From Daphnia carinata (Eukaryota > Arthropoda > Branchiopoda > Diplostraca > Daphniidae): a stretch of 64,000 bases of DNA. Below are positions 1 through 13,029 of this stretch, one piece after another. The position numbers were made by a program, and so were the translations under genes. The stretch is taken from the NCBI RefSeq assembly GCF_022539665.2, contig NC_081336.1, positions 6,306,278-6,370,277 on the forward strand. The letters run 5' to 3'. The first letter of the stretch is position 1. Each line of letters starts with the position of its first letter. The notes under the pieces were generated by a model that saw nothing but the letters and a program-made list of their open reading frames with translations, was not told where the DNA came from and searched no databases.

Positions 1-3000
1 GCACGACGACTGTTAAGCGAGTGAAATCAATCGTCAGCGCTGAAGGTTGCGAGATGAGCATGGGGTCACTTTTATCCGCCACTATCGAAACCTCATCACC
101 GAGATTGATCCGAACTCGTGGACCTTCACGGTCCAGTAGGGGTAGGTAAGAAAATAGTTGGATCAGTTCATTTAACACATCCGGTAAAAACTGTAGTTCC
201 GATAGAGGACTTTTACCCGGTTGTACCATCTAATGCAACCAATGTAATAGAAAATTTAGTTAGTTTTAATTTTAAATTGTTCGTCCATGAAAAACGTTGC
301 GAAATTTTACCTTCTCCATGAGTGTAATCAAGAGAAGGCGATTGACGTGCACAGTTTGCTTCCGATACGCGCTTATCATGTGCCATAGGCTTTCAATGGA
401 TAATTCAAGGCTAGCTGCGGACAAGTACGGTTGTTCCCATTCAGTTAACAATTCTTTTAAAATGACATCCGTTGATAGTCTGCCATTCACGACCGTCTGA
501 GACATCCGCTCAAGTTGATACAGTTTAGCGTTCGTTATCTCCGGCGTTTCGCATACAGTGGTTGCCTCATATATGATTCCAGTTGATTCCTCTATCTACA
601 AAACGAGTAAGAAAAATATAAATGGTTGATAAATATCAACAAAAACGTGCAATCAACGGTACAGACACACTCAAGAAACTGTGGATTGATGCTCACCTTT
701 GGTGGTCCCCAAATGGCACCTCGTTCGAAGCTGCCCATACAGGTGCGATGAACCATATGCCCTCCAATTAAACAGGGAGAGATAGATCTGGTCATCCGGT
801 TGATATCCGTCCTAGGCCAAGCCAAACGATCAATAGTCATAGGAGCTTCTTCGCGAGTGTGATGGTTAGGTGTTTCGATTGGACGAACTGGAGGGCAGGC
901 CACAGTGCTCCGAGTTTCGATAAACTGGTAGTTTTCGTCGTTTTTGTAAATCAATGGCAAACAGGACTGCAAGAGTGCGTGCAAAACGCGTTCATACTCT
1001 AACGTGTCCATGTTCAGTTCACCAAAATACCATTGTGGTTGACATCTTCTCGCATAACCCAACAAATCATATTGCGGGATATCGGATGGGACGAAGAACG
1101 ACACCACAAAATTTAAAATGTTTTTAATGTCTGTTGTGTTGCTCGGGTTAGGCTCAACGGTGATCGTAATAATTGAGAAATTATTCATAATTTCTCGGAA
1201 ATAACGGAAACGATTTCCATTCAATCGTTGCAATAGATCTTCAGCAAGTGACTCGCGGTTCCCGTCTAATGCTGGCTGGCGATGTTGTCGAAGGGGATAC
1301 AGCTGATGTCGTTGCCCAATAACAATGACGTAATTATACCAACGGGCTGGGCGGTGAACGATGGTATTGGATTGGAAACGAAATGCTGGTCGGTTTAGCC
1401 AGGCTTCGCAAGTCAGCGGACCTGATCCCATAGTGGCCGGCACGGAAACAATAGTTCGATATTGTCGACGAAATCCACGGTCGCGAAAACTGAAACGTCG
1501 GACGTAGTTTCTTAAATGACAAACAACGTCAAAATCAGATTGCCAAAAAGATTTTTTCAAGTAAGAACTGTGCGACTGCCTCCGAGTTTCTGTAGCGTTT
1601 GGCCAGAAATTCTGGTCATCTCCTTCTCGAAAAGTGGGTTTAGGGTTGTATGTAAAAACGACCGCGTATTCGCCTTCTCGGTCTGAATCGGTGGGAGGCT
1701 CGATCAGCAAACTTAGGCCATGCTGCCAATCGAACATTGTTTTCTGACAGACCAGGCCCCATAGTTTGGTTTCGCGTGGCCAGTTCCACCACATTCCGAG
1801 GTGGAACGCAGATCCATAACCATTTCCGAAATCGCTGTAAGGGTGCCAATTGTAAGTCGAATTGTTAATGCCAGCTGATTCGTTCAACCATCTGAAGGCT
1901 CCTGGCTGATCATCCCGATTCCATAATCCAATCCAGGAATCAACAACGCTTCTGTTACTAAAGTAAGCGTAGACGTCTTCCAAAGCTTTTCGCGTGGCAT
2001 GTGTCGGAGCTATGGCAAGATGGCCTCCGTGTTGTACGCAGAATTCTTGAGCTTCGTCCGCATCGACGGCTACTTTTAACGTATAGCGTTTATAGCAAAT
2101 TCCGGCGTCTAGTACGAACAAATGCGTGAGCCAACCCGGGCTGAAAAATAAAGATTGTTGAACGATTAAAGTTTAATTTCCTCAAAATATTTTAGACATA
2201 TACTCGCAAAAATATTCTCCCACATGGCTGTTCAAATTAAATGGCTGTGGTAACTCAGGCATTAGGGGACGATTGCAGATCATCGGCAACTGATTTTGGC
2301 AAGATGTGCTGATTATTTGATTCTTTCCTAAATCGTACGCCGCGCACAACGAGTTGTCCTCCGAGCTTTCCACCGTATTATTCCAATCATTTGTCTGGAA
2401 AATCCACCGGTTGCTGACTTTTAAACGGCAACGTAATTATTACAATTTTCAAATAATTTGACGATATATAATAAAAGGCTAGAACAAATACTAGCAAATT
2501 ACCTGTGTTCCAACTCCAAACAGGTGTTTGGAGAAGAGACGCCCTGTTGAGGCGACGAAGAGGAAGCCAAACTAATGCAGTCGCTGAATTTCGCGTTTGA
2601 TAAATCCATTCGCGTGATGTTTGAACCCAATTGGACAAGCTGTTTGGCATCAATATTTCAGGCTGCACAGACCACCCAGCCCAACATTGGGCGATGGCTG
2701 TGGAAAAACTAGTAATCTCTGTCATTTTGTAGCACCTTCCATCAACTTCTTCGTACCCATAGAAACATTGTGGGTTTTCTTGTCTGGCTTTCATAGTCGA
2801 ACAGGTCTAAATAAATAGACCATAAAAGCTTGATTAGAATCAATTTTGTTCATTTAGAGAAAAAAATCCTAGTAAGACTAGCGCATACCTGATGTTGAAA
2901 AGGATATATTTCGGGCAAACCACAACTTCTTGTAACGATATCTCCATGATTGTCTAAACAGACAGGTCCACCAATAAAATTGCCTGATGTTACTGTTTGT

Positions 3001-5752
3001 CCTAGATAGCCAACCCACGTGACATTATTGCCATCTTTTGGCAACGCCATGTTGCATGGACTTATAGTATCGAGAAGTAATTCAAAATTATCGTTAGGTA
3101 GAAAAAGCGAACGGCTCTTGGCCCAACGTGACAACTGAAATTGCTTTCCAAGCTTTTGAACCATTTTAAAGTCAAACTTGTTGATTTCCTAAGATTTGTC
3201 ATGGAAAATTTAAATAAAGTAAAATAAAATTATATTGGTTTTTGTTTAGCAATCGCCCGAAAGATTTTGAAAGGGAACGTACCTTATTTTGTATGTGCAT
3301 TATGAATGTGATATAGGTTTGCTGTATAACCGGTGGTTCAGCGTGAAATTTCAAAGTCCTTCCCTTACCGGAACTGATCTCCACCTCGACAAACTAGCAA
3401 TAATAATTTTTTTTAGTGTAGTCAAACATAAAAGTTCTGCTTGACCAATGAGTAGTCCAAAATGAGTAGCAAAATGTGATAAAGTATTTGGTTAACCTGT
3501 GTCAAAATTATTTTTGCAGTCTCTAGGATGTTGTGAAGTCGGCAAGAGACACATGTGGAAACGAGACGTACTGTTACAGTGTTCCACGCCACTAGTTGGA
3601 ATCCGTCACTTCGAATTGCTTCGTTCCCGTACAATGCTTCGCATGTGATAAAACCGATCCAAGGAGTAAAATCCTCTTCAGAAGCAAAACTAATCTCCTA
3701 GATGACAATAAATCTAGAATACTTCAGTTTTCCTTTGTCTCAGTAGATACACGTGTGACCGAACCTGGGGGAAGTTTCCTACGTAACCGCCGTTTCGAAT
3801 CCATCTAATTTTAATAGCTGGTCCGTGAGCGTCATCAGTTGTCTTTACCTCACATTTTAACTTGAGCGAGGTAATTTTGGATGGGGAGACGTTGACGAAT
3901 CCGTTTCGGTTCTGTCCTACAGGTCCCCAGTCAACGTCGGCACCTTCAGTCACTGCCGAAACAGATAATATTTGCCCTTTTGGTGTCAAAACTATACAAG
4001 ATGGGGTAAAGCACAAAATATGTTGGTTAAAGAAGCAAGCAAATTGAATTGTTAAAATAGTTAACCTCTGAATTCACGAGCAGAAGGATAATTTGAAACA
4101 CACATACAGCCTACAGTCTGCTGGCTGTCTTTCAGAGAAAGGCCCAAAGTTTTTAGTTGATCAATCCTATCACCTCCAGTATGGTAACAGTACATTTGGT
4201 TCTTAATAATATCAGGTGCCATCAAGTCAGGCAAAAACTTTTCAAGAAACAAGAGATTTCTTTCTTCATCTATGCCACGAAGAGAAACCAAGGTTAAAAC
4301 TTTTCGTTAATAATAAATAATCTCAATGTTACAAGGGTCGGTGCTGCTTAACCATTGCAGGCGCCCATTGCTGAAACACAAGCTTGTCCAGAAAGGATTC
4401 TCTTTGATCCATGATTGTCCGAATGCTTCCTAAAGGAAGTTTGATAACCAGGTGTAATATTTTAATGAACGACGTTAAAGGCATGATGTAATTGCGAGTA
4501 ATTCTCGGCGAGTAATTTTATGCAACAACAGGTAAACAATCACCAACAGTTATGGCAGTTTGTTGCTGTTCGAACTGTAGCAGACAAGTCACTGTGCTGC
4601 CACTACTGGCGAAAAACGAAAACCACGGCAAATAGATCGTCACACACACACACATACGCCAAATACGGGAAAGAACATAGAGCACACAGGAACAGACCAG
4701 GGCAAACTTCTAACTAACCCCAAGGTATTCGTCTAAGCCATTACGAAGGGTGAAAAGATGTGGAAAGCTTATTTCTTGGCAACTAAAGGTTCTGTGTAAA
4801 ACAAGAATTGGAGTTACAGTCAAGGTCTTCCACGGAATAGATCTGGAAAGGGTCTATTCCTCAAATGACCTTGCAAGAGCCTGAGTGATTTTCAGATCAA
4901 AACGTTGCAACTGCGAAAATGCTTTACTCCATAACTAAAGTAAAAACGATTTTACGTTAGTTGTAAGAATAAAGTGCAGTATGACAACAGATCCCTCTTG
5001 ACGCTTAATTTCTCGTTGAAGGGTCCATCGTTTAACGTTTGTGCAGTCATCGTATGCAACTTGATACGTCATCCTGAGTATGTATCCACAAACCGAAAAA
5101 GACCTCCTTACAAATCGAGGCAACCCTCCTCCATATGGAAACCGCACCAAAATAACGAATTCCTCAGGCCCTTGGTATCCGCTGGAAGAATTGAAATTTC
5201 TCAACATCAAAATCTTTCTTGCTAAAAGTAGCTGAGAATCCCCATATCAACGACACATATAGCAACCAAAATTACACGAAATCCGCAGAAAAACCGCAAT
5301 AGAGCAAAACTGTTGAAATGAGACCCCAAGGCTCTCTTGGAGACCAAAAGAATAAATATATTTATTGTTCATTTCCGATTTGTAAGACATACGATTGAAC
5401 TAGTCTTCCTACCCGGCTATTCTGAAGAGAACGGCAGCAATGTTAATCGGCCATTAACACGAAAACAGAAAAATAACTCATCTTATTGGTAAATAAATAA
5501 ATGTTTTTTCTTTCCCGATGTAATGGGATCATTTTATCAAATGATGTAATTCACTTTCCATACCAAGTGGTCTGCTCCCGGAAGATGCGCGCCCATTTGG
5601 GCACATCTAGCTTGTGCTTCATTCCATGACCGAGGGCGCTCATCGACCCACTGGAAACAAAATTTGTTGCCGGTAGGGCAAATCCATTCTGGTACCGCAA
5701 ACGACAAGAGGGCTTGAAAAATCACGCACACAAAAAACGCTGAACGAAACAT
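1..5752 (-). CDS. C-type-lectin, Ig-like and GAIN-like protein, probable adhesion GPCR (3' end off window)
   Basis: Multi-exon minus-strand gene read right to left. The first exon (5752 down to about 5555) gives a signal peptide (MFRSAFFVCVIFQALLSFA) and a C-type-lectin start with FCFQWVDERPRSWNEAQARC. Ig-like exons lie at 3714-4016 (IKIRWIRNGG) and 3520-3700 (GFITCEALYGNEA), followed by exons near 3290-3380 and 2890-3165 (PVCLDNHGD). A lectin-type domain starts at 2794 and closes at 2373-2250 (CQNQLPMICNRP); another starts at 2121 (CYKRYTLKVAVDADEAQEFC). A long linker ends in a hormone-receptor-like Cys motif (GGHMVHRTCMGSFERGAIWG, 680-780). An exon at 320-600 (ETPEITNAKLYQLERMSQ) and one at 1-140 resemble the GAIN region preceding the 7TM of adhesion GPCRs. 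The 7TM part would lie left of base 1. Linkage across 4300-5530 is the weakest point, so two genes are possible. The lectin calls are firm; the GPCR call is inference. Confidence 0.55.
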
Positions 5753-7120
5753 GGTTCAACAGTACAGTTCAAGAAGTAGAGAAATAATGGTAGAAGTTTC
5801 TTAACTGAATCTACTCTTATTCTTAGTTAATCGCGAGACGCAGCTTCTGACAAGGAAGCAAAGGCGGAGTCACCCAAACCATTGTACGCACACATGACTA
5901 CTGTTGGTCAATCATAAACTCCAAGCAAAATGTGATATGGGTTATAGTTCTTTACCTAGACTGCTACCTAATTTGAACCTAAATTCTTTTCGCATCATTG
6001 TCTGTTTAAAGATTAGTTAGACGGTTTCCATTCAGTGTTGTTGAATAACTGACTCACGTTCCTTATGTCTGTAGTAAATGGGACTACACCTATGGCCTTC
6101 CTTTTAGGGAGATACTGGAATGGTGAACGAAATGAAAAATTTTATAGGCATTTAGCGATAGATTAGCAACTCCCTGGCAAAGTGTACGGAATGCTAAATT
6201 TTGGTTTAAATTCACATTGATTTCATATATATTTGGCTAGATTCACAATTATTCTTGGCAAGTGTATGTGATTCGAATCAGTTGCCAATTCCTCAGCACT
6301 TTATTTTTAACTGTACTTTCGACCTAAACGCATACCTGCAGTCGTTGTGTGAATCGTCAAAATTCTAATGGATATAGGTTTCTTACTTCATTTTTCAATC
6401 GAACAAAACATTAGCAACAACCTGATCTGTCGACCCCTTAAAAGAATACAGTAGCGTGACTGGCAAACTTCCTGACATCAAGTATTATTTTCGAAATGTA
6501 AAAAAGCAACGCATTTTATGACTGGTTATTCGAAATTTTATGTATTTTTATACAACCAAAGTAATGGTTATAGCTAGCTGTTTAATTTTCTCAGATTTTT
6601 TGAAAATTTGACGTTACATCGTGAAATATAAAAGCAAAAAATGAAGACGATCACGAATCAAACTATAGCCAATAAACTAGCAACACTCCATTATGTGTAT
6701 TGATGGTCTCCGTACTAAATTACATAAACTCAATGAAGAGGCTTTTGGAAACAACGCATGCTGAAAAACGGTAAAAACTATTTTTAGTTATCTGATTCAA
6801 GCTCAGTGGTTCGGACAATTGGTATATATTATTGGAGAAATCATTAATCTCATATAAATTTCACATCATAGCTTTCAGATATTACACTCTCGAGTACCGA
6901 TCACACGTATCATACGACACTCAGTTACTTTTTCATTGACCAGCGCCCTAGTCAACTCAGCTACTGCAACCTGCTGGATTTTTCAACTGTCCGCAGAGTT
7001 ATAACGCAAACGTAATCGAATAAAAGTGATTTGAATTTCACCACGTAACATCTACCAGTTAACTTCATCTTGAAATTATGCACTTTGTAGCCTAAATAAA
7101 AAACAACGCATAAAAATATG
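5753..7120. other. Intergenic, AT-rich
   Basis: No open frame of useful length, splice-linked exons or repeats were recognised here. It separates the start of the lectin/GAIN gene from the tRNA gene and presumably holds the lectin gene's promoter, but no clear TATA box could be tied to it. Confidence 0.5.
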
Positions 7121-7193
7121 TACCCTTGGCGAGACTCGAACTCGCAATCTCCAACTTAGGAGGCTGGCGCCTTATCCATTAGGCCACAAGGGC
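7121..7193 (-). tRNA. tRNA-Arg (anticodon CCU)
   Basis: The reverse complement folds as a complete cloverleaf. The 7-bp acceptor stem pairs GCCCTTG with CAAGGGT (one G-U) and the discriminator is A. The D arm is GCCTAATGGATAAGGC. The anticodon stem CCAGC/GTTGG encloses loop CTCCTAA, so the anticodon is CCT. A 5-nt variable loop and a T arm GCGAG-TTCGAGT-CTCGC follow. There is no intron. It stands alone between two protein genes and should be transcribed by Pol III from its internal A and B boxes. Confidence 0.93.
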
Positions 7194-7520
7194 TTGTAAG
7201 AAAACAAATAGGCAAAGAATCTAATACTCTAGCGTACAGTTTGGTGGTTCAACACTAGAATCGTCATTTTTGGATGCACTGTATCTCAATATTTTTAAAG
7301 AGGTTTGACAGGCAATTGAGAAACCTCCTAATAACAAATGAAAAGGTTATTGTTTAAATCATTTTCTTTTATTAGCGTTTACTTGTTTAATCGGCCCAAC
7401 TGCAGACGACAGTATTTTTTGTTTAACGTTCATACGGCAGTATGCGGGTGGATTTCCGTAACACAAATATGCTTTGAAACTTAGCTGGTTTGGTGGAATT
7501 CCGACAGATAAGTTTAAAAA

Positions 7521-9151
7521 ATGGAGGCTAGTGCTTTAAAGAAAGTAAGGAATAAGTTAGTTACTCCATTGGGAATACCCCCTCCGTCATCCAGAAGGTA
7601 AATTTTAGTTGTTGTGTTTCAATGCAATTAAAATAAATTTTTCCAATTTCTTTATAGTTTTGCAAGACCTGGAGGAATAGGGAAGAAGAAGGATTATACT
7701 CCTGTTCACTGGAGCCGTTATTTTACATCAAGTGAAAAAGTAATAGTAAATGAAGATGGAGACTCATTTCAAGTTTATCGTAGAGGCTCCTATGGTCCCC
7801 TACTTGTTCTGCTTCATGGAGGGGGATTTTCTGCTCTCAGTTGGGCATTGTTTGCAGTAACTAATTTTTGTCTACATACATAGAACATAGCATACTATAT
7901 TTGTTTATTTTCTTTGTACATGATAGGAGTGTATTGAAGGGTTGGTTTGCTGTCAGGTTCTGGCAATGGACATGAGAGGTCATGGGGATAGTAAGACAAA
8001 CAATGATGAAAACCTTTCATCAGAAACTCAAGCTGATGATGTTGTAGCAGTAGTCAAGCATATCTTTGGAACAGATCCTCCCCCAATTGTGCTTGTGGGG
8101 CATAGCATGGGTGGTGCCATTGCTGTTCATGCTGCTGCAACAGAACAGCTTCCAATGATTGCCGGCTTGATTGTGATAGATGTTGTTGAAGGAACAGCAA
8201 TGGAAGCACTAGCTTCAATGCAAAGTTTTCTTAGATCTAGGCCAAAACATTTTCAGTCTTTAGAACAGGCCATTGAATGGAGGTATGTAAGTTATAACAA
8301 GAATTCCATAAAATAGCAGCAGCTTTCACAGTTAACTTCAATTCATTTTTTTTAGCGTAAGAAGTGGTCAGATTAGAAATGGTGATTCAGCCAGGGTGTC
8401 TATGCCTGGCCAGTTAACAAGGTAGCTGTTGTAATTCAAATATTTATAGCCTACATATTGTACTTTTGCTCTGATCCGTAATTTGCAATTTACGTTTCCA
8501 TAGCGATGCGACGGGACAATGTGCCACATGTGAGGTATCTGCCATTTCCACTCCTACCGTTTCTTCTCCAGATGGTTTTACACCACAATCTACGACTTCG
8601 ATGAAACATGGTGAATGCATAAACGAAGAAGACGAACAGGAAAAGACCGAAACGCCTCCTACTTTATCAACAGAACCCGCATTTTCCTCTCTCGTAACCT
8701 GTTATACAATTAATTGTCGAAGTGTACTTTAAAATTTATAGTATTGTTTGTTTGCTTATTTTTTCATTTAGAGCGTCAAAGATAAATCCGGTTATCGCTG
8801 GCGCATTGATCTGACGAAAACAGAACATCAGTGGCCTGGATGGTTCCACAATCTCTCGACCACTTTTTTAGCTATCCCTGTTGCCAAGCTTCTGCTTTTG
8901 GCCGGTATAGATCGACTCGACAAAGAGCTGACCATTGGGCAAATGCAAGGCAAATAACAAGCGAAAAAAATTTTTATAATTGGTGTTTTTAAATTATTGC
9001 TTTGATTTCTATAGGAAAGTTTCAAATGCAAGTACTTCCTCAATGTGGCCATGCAGTTCATGAGGATGTCCCAGACAAAGTTGCTGAAGTCGTGGCAACA
9101 TTTTTAGTGAGAAATCGCTTGACGTCTCCGTCGGACAAATTTAATTGGTAA
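7521..9151 (+). CDS. PPME1: Protein phosphatase methylesterase 1 (PP2A demethylase)
   Basis: Serine hydrolase that removes the methyl ester from the C-terminal Leu of the PP2A catalytic subunit. Seven exons join in phase: 7521-7597, 7658-7856, 7927-8282, 8356-8421, 8504-8693, 8772-8949 and 9015-9151, giving 400 aa, the usual family size. Visible marks are the N-terminal segment KDYTPVHWSRYF, the oxyanion region LLHGGGFSALSWA, the nucleophile motif GHSMGGAIAVHAA, the conserved block SVRSGQIRNGDSARVSMPGQ, and the C-terminal catalytic His in QVLPQCGHAVHED. The exon at 8504-8693 encodes the variable acidic loop seen in family members. Intron 6 starts with GC instead of GT (CAAG|GCAAAT) and still joins QMQG to KFQM in frame. 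The start is the first ATG, directly before the conserved N-terminus. The gene is intact. Confidence 0.95.
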
Positions 9152-11324
9152 TATAATCTCTTTTGCCCATCGAGTTTCTCAAGTAGATTTCTAATGCAAC
9201 GTATTTAATGTCTAGGGTTATGCCCGTTTGTTAGGTTTTCTCCGTAACCCTCTCAGGTTCCGGAGACAAACGGCATGAGGTAAAATCTCCGACAACACGA
9301 GAATGACGTGAGCGTACTGTATTTGTGTTTCTCTCATTGTTCACGTACGTTTTTGTCCCGTTGCCCTCATTTAAAACTGTTTTATAACCTCTTGTATTTT
9401 CTGACGATTACCTTTTCATTTTCACAATTGCGTCAGTATGGAACTTTGCGTTCAAAGGAAAATGGGTCACCCTCCTTCATTCATCCACTTTGTGTCAACT
9501 GTGAATAGCGTTAATAGGAATTTTCCAGTTTTTTTCTGTAAAATAACTTTTACGGACAGGCTATTTCGAAAGTCTCGCACAGTGAAAGCGATTTTTGGTA
9601 CGTAGCCGAGTGTTTGGAGTAAAAAAGCTCTTGACAAAGGGCACTCCAACAACTTCGGCTTCCTTTTTTTTTTTTTCACACTTTAAGCTAATTGTATTGC
9701 GAATTGCATGATCAACATTGAAGGTCATGTCGCGCACGCAGAACAACTGTGTGTGCCGGAGTGTTCCTGGTACAATTACATGTCTTTGTGTGAACAATTC
9801 TCCCGTAGTTAATTCTCTTTGCCTTGATTTTCGCTAAAATTCTATTAACCTTCAAGACTAAAGGATTCCAGTCGTATATACTCCAAAGTCTACGTACCGC
9901 ATATCAAAAAGGCAATTTAGTTTTGATAAGGACTAAGCGATCGGTAGCATTTAATTTCATACAGATCCGGGAAAAGTTAAAGTTAGCAGCTTTGTTTGCT
10001 AATTTGTTTATTATTCTTTTTTCTTTTGGTTTTCCTTTTTGTTTTTCCCCCACCTTCTCCAGATAACAAAGAACACCCTTAAACAATGTGCTAGCATGGG
10101 CGTTGCTCTTAAAGGTTTTTCCTTCGCTACGGGCATTTGGTGTGGCGGAAGCCATGAAGCAGAACAACATTAGCTGCGACCTCAGTGCAACTACGTGATT
10201 TCTCCGAACTTCACATATTTAACTGGTTTGAGATGGCAAAATAAGTCGAACATTCAGCTGAAGGCGATTTTTTTTCTGGGTCCAGCCCAACAAATTCGCT
10301 TAATACGCCTAACATAAACGAAAAATTTTATCCGATTAAGGTATGGATTTTCCCCAAAAAAATCCGCATCGTAAAGAAACTCGCTTTACGCTCTTCCTTT
10401 CACCTGATGCAGGTGAAAGCGTGAAAAGTTGGAGAAAAGTAGAATGCCGTATATAGTCTTTGTTTGAAAACTCATTTGACATGGAATGAAGAAAGGAAAT
10501 CCTGTTTTCATTGTAGACGTGCTTGACTGTTTCCTTTTGGGACTATTATTAGTTTTTTCTATTAAGCTCATTTTTTTTAATGTTGACGTAGACATTATAC
10601 CTTGCGCACGCATTATTGAATCCTACGTTGATTTAGTTGCTCAATAGGCAGCATAACTTGGCATTCTTTATTCAATACACGTTTTTGCTAGATTTGCTAT
10701 CCGTCTAACGAATTGCCTTTTCATTAGCCATTGGGACCGTATCAATTGCTTAAGAGATATTAGCTCGTTAGTTTTTATGCATCTATACATTTTTTCGTTC
10801 AATTAAGGGATAATTAATTTTATTATTTTTCCATTTTTCGTTTCTTCACTAAACAATAGATCTTAATTCCGTTCGTTTTGTAATACGAACTAACCGTTTT
10901 ATATAATAATCTTGTTTTGACATCCTCGTCTCAAATCGCTTTCTTTTGTCCTAGCTGTGACATTTAAGGATGTCGAGGTCATTCTTGTTATTTTTCGGAA
11001 GTTGGGAAAATCCCAGTTTTTTTTATTTACGATGGTACGTGTGATACTACCTGCGGATGAAAAGGAAGCTGCTAGTGTACATTAGGTGTCCTTGAGTCGT
11101 GGATGGTTTCCCCTGTTTAAGAAGTTTCATCTGATTGGATAGCTAACAAAAACCCTTGCTGTTGCTAGCACCGCGAAGAAACAAAGACTGAGAAAAAGAA
11201 AGCAAATGAGAATGGTTAACGAAAACGAATGAAAAGAGTGTTTGGCGAGTGACTGTCTACAATTCTGGAGTTTTCATTAGCTCCAGGTTCAGCCCACCTT
11301 GCCACCAGCCTTCAACTGTTGAGG
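9152..11324. other. Intergenic between PPME1 and the SVWC gene
   Basis: AT-rich, with only short open frames on both strands that have no recognisable motifs or splice continuity. The right end holds the promoter of the SVWC gene. Nothing else was recognised. Confidence 0.5.
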
Positions 11325-11332
11325 TATAAAAG
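11325..11332 (+). promoter_or_regulatory. TATA box of the SVWC gene
   Basis: TATAAAAG lies about 30 nt upstream of the likely start of a 5' UTR (near 11355, in AATCAGCAGTC). That UTR is followed by an intron and the ATG at 11491. Spacing is normal for an arthropod core promoter. Confidence 0.75.
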
Positions 11333-11490
11333 CCAACAAGGAAAACAGACAATCAGCAGTCGCTTTAAGAATCTTGCCTACAACACAATACCAAGGTAAA
11401 TATAAAACAACGAAAAAAAATTATATGGTTTGTAACAAGTTGAATAGCGTTGCTAACATTTTTCTATTGCGTCTTGTAATTTAGAAGAAA

Positions 11491-12052
11491 ATGAAATTCG
11501 TGATTTGCTTCAGTTTTTGTGTCGTCTTGGCTGCGGGTGTTCAAATCGTTCCTAAAACTCTGACACGCGAAATCAGAGCGGACGTGCTTAGAGGTAATCA
11601 CTCTTTTAAGTACTTCATTTAATTTTAACTGTGGCTAAACAATAACAGCTATGTGCAGACAATTAATCGTCAATTGATTATCATGAATCAGATTTCCCTG
11701 GTGTTTGCTATGCTTCCACTCAGTGTCGTACGTTTAAAGAGGGCGAAGAATGGGATCTCAAACCTTTCTGTGGAAAATCCGTTTGTATGATGGGTGCTGA
11801 CGGAAGGTAATGAATTCGTTTTTGAAACACTTTCTTAATGTGTTATTCGTTCTAAATACTTAAAAAATTCTACCATTTGCATGAACATTTTACAGTTTGA
11901 AGGAGCGCGTCAGTGATTGCGGCCCCCCAGCCAAAGCAAACGCAGAGTGCAAAGTTTCGGCCAATGCTACGCTCGCCTATCCTGACTGTTGCCCAGTTTA
12001 TGATTGCGCACCTGGAGTAGAACTGGAATTCCCTGAAATTCCAGTTCTGTAA
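11491..12052 (+). CDS. Secreted single-domain von Willebrand factor type C protein (Vago-like)
   Basis: Three exons (11491-11593, 11692-11806, 11896-12052) join in phase to give 124 aa. Residues 1-16 form a signal peptide (MKFVICFSFCVVLAAG). The mature part carries eight cysteines in the arthropod SVWC pattern: C-YASTQ-C, then PFCGKSVC, then a C-terminal group with VSDCGPPAKANAEC and PDCCPVYDC. Length and spacing suit the family. Arthropod SVWC proteins act in haemolymph in responses to infection or nutrition; Vago in insects is virus-induced. Here the role is inferred from family only. A TATA promoter and a non-coding first exon upstream suggest tightly controlled transcription. No defects were seen. 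Confidence 0.9.
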
Positions 12053-13029
12053 ACAACTTCGTAACGCAGCCGATAGATGTTAAGGTGCATTATTTTTTCT
12101 TCTTCGCATTCACTGCATTTATTTACATGAAATCTGAGCTGGTCCTTCGTTTATTGCTAATACATTTACATTCGTGAAAACACAAATAATAGTTCATAGG
12201 GTGGTACGAAAAGCTAACCGATATGAAAAACAGAATCTTTTAGTGTGACCTAGAAAGATCTCTTCTGAATAGCGGATGCAATATTACGAAATCAAGGCTT
12301 CGTTGCTTTCGTAAGAAAGAAAGCCATCCATAATTTTAAAATGTAGTAAAGTCATGCTGACTGCTGCATTAAGAATAAGCGAGAAATCGCCTCATACTGA
12401 TTTTTACCGCGTAATAGCATTTCTCATCACGTTGGACAAATAGATAGATAGAACCAATCAGATGACAAAAATAAATTCATCCAATACGGTCTATGGCTAT
12501 ACTCGACCCAATAGATTTAAGTACAAGATAGCACGCCTTTTCGATTTTTTTTTATGTCAATTATTACCGGGTATAGAAACGGTACGTAGATTCAACAACT
12601 GAAAAACGCTAGTTTATTGTGGGCTAAAGTCTCTGCTTCAGCAAAAAGGTACAAATTTATTTTAATTAGACACGCGCTCCTCCAGTAAATTTTAATGAAG
12701 GACAGGAAAAGCAGGTTTCCGGCTTAATGGATTTCGTAATTTATCCTCGCGATTTTTTTCCTGTTCATCTCATTAAGAACAAATGAATGCCTATGTAAAA
12801 AGGAATGTAACGGTTCGAAGACTTAATTTCCTTCAAACCACACCTCGTCAAAACTCTAACTCTAACTAATTTTCACGGAATAGTAGGCGAATAAAACTAA
12901 AGCACAGCAATCAGTCTATTTACATACAAACAAAATTTTATTGAAACTGTGTTGTATTATTCTTTAGGGCAGGAGACTTTGGGTACACTTGTACACCCCA
13001 ACGACATATTAACAAATGAGATATAATAT
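12053..13029. other. 3' flank of the SVWC gene; right part duplicated near 14965
   Basis: No gene was recognised. The last part (about 12880-12995) matches 14965-15095 closely: both carry the shared stretch AAAGCACAGCAATCAGTCTA followed by a common AATAAA/TTTTATTGAA segment. They look like paralogous minus-strand 3' UTR pieces left by local duplication. Confidence 0.5.

Noticed and set aside
4642-4656. Short CA microsatellite
   Set aside because: Too short and common to be informative.
9904-10170. 88-codon minus-strand frame overlapping an 80-codon plus-strand frame
   Set aside because: No motif, signal peptide or splice continuity; expected by chance in AT-rich DNA.
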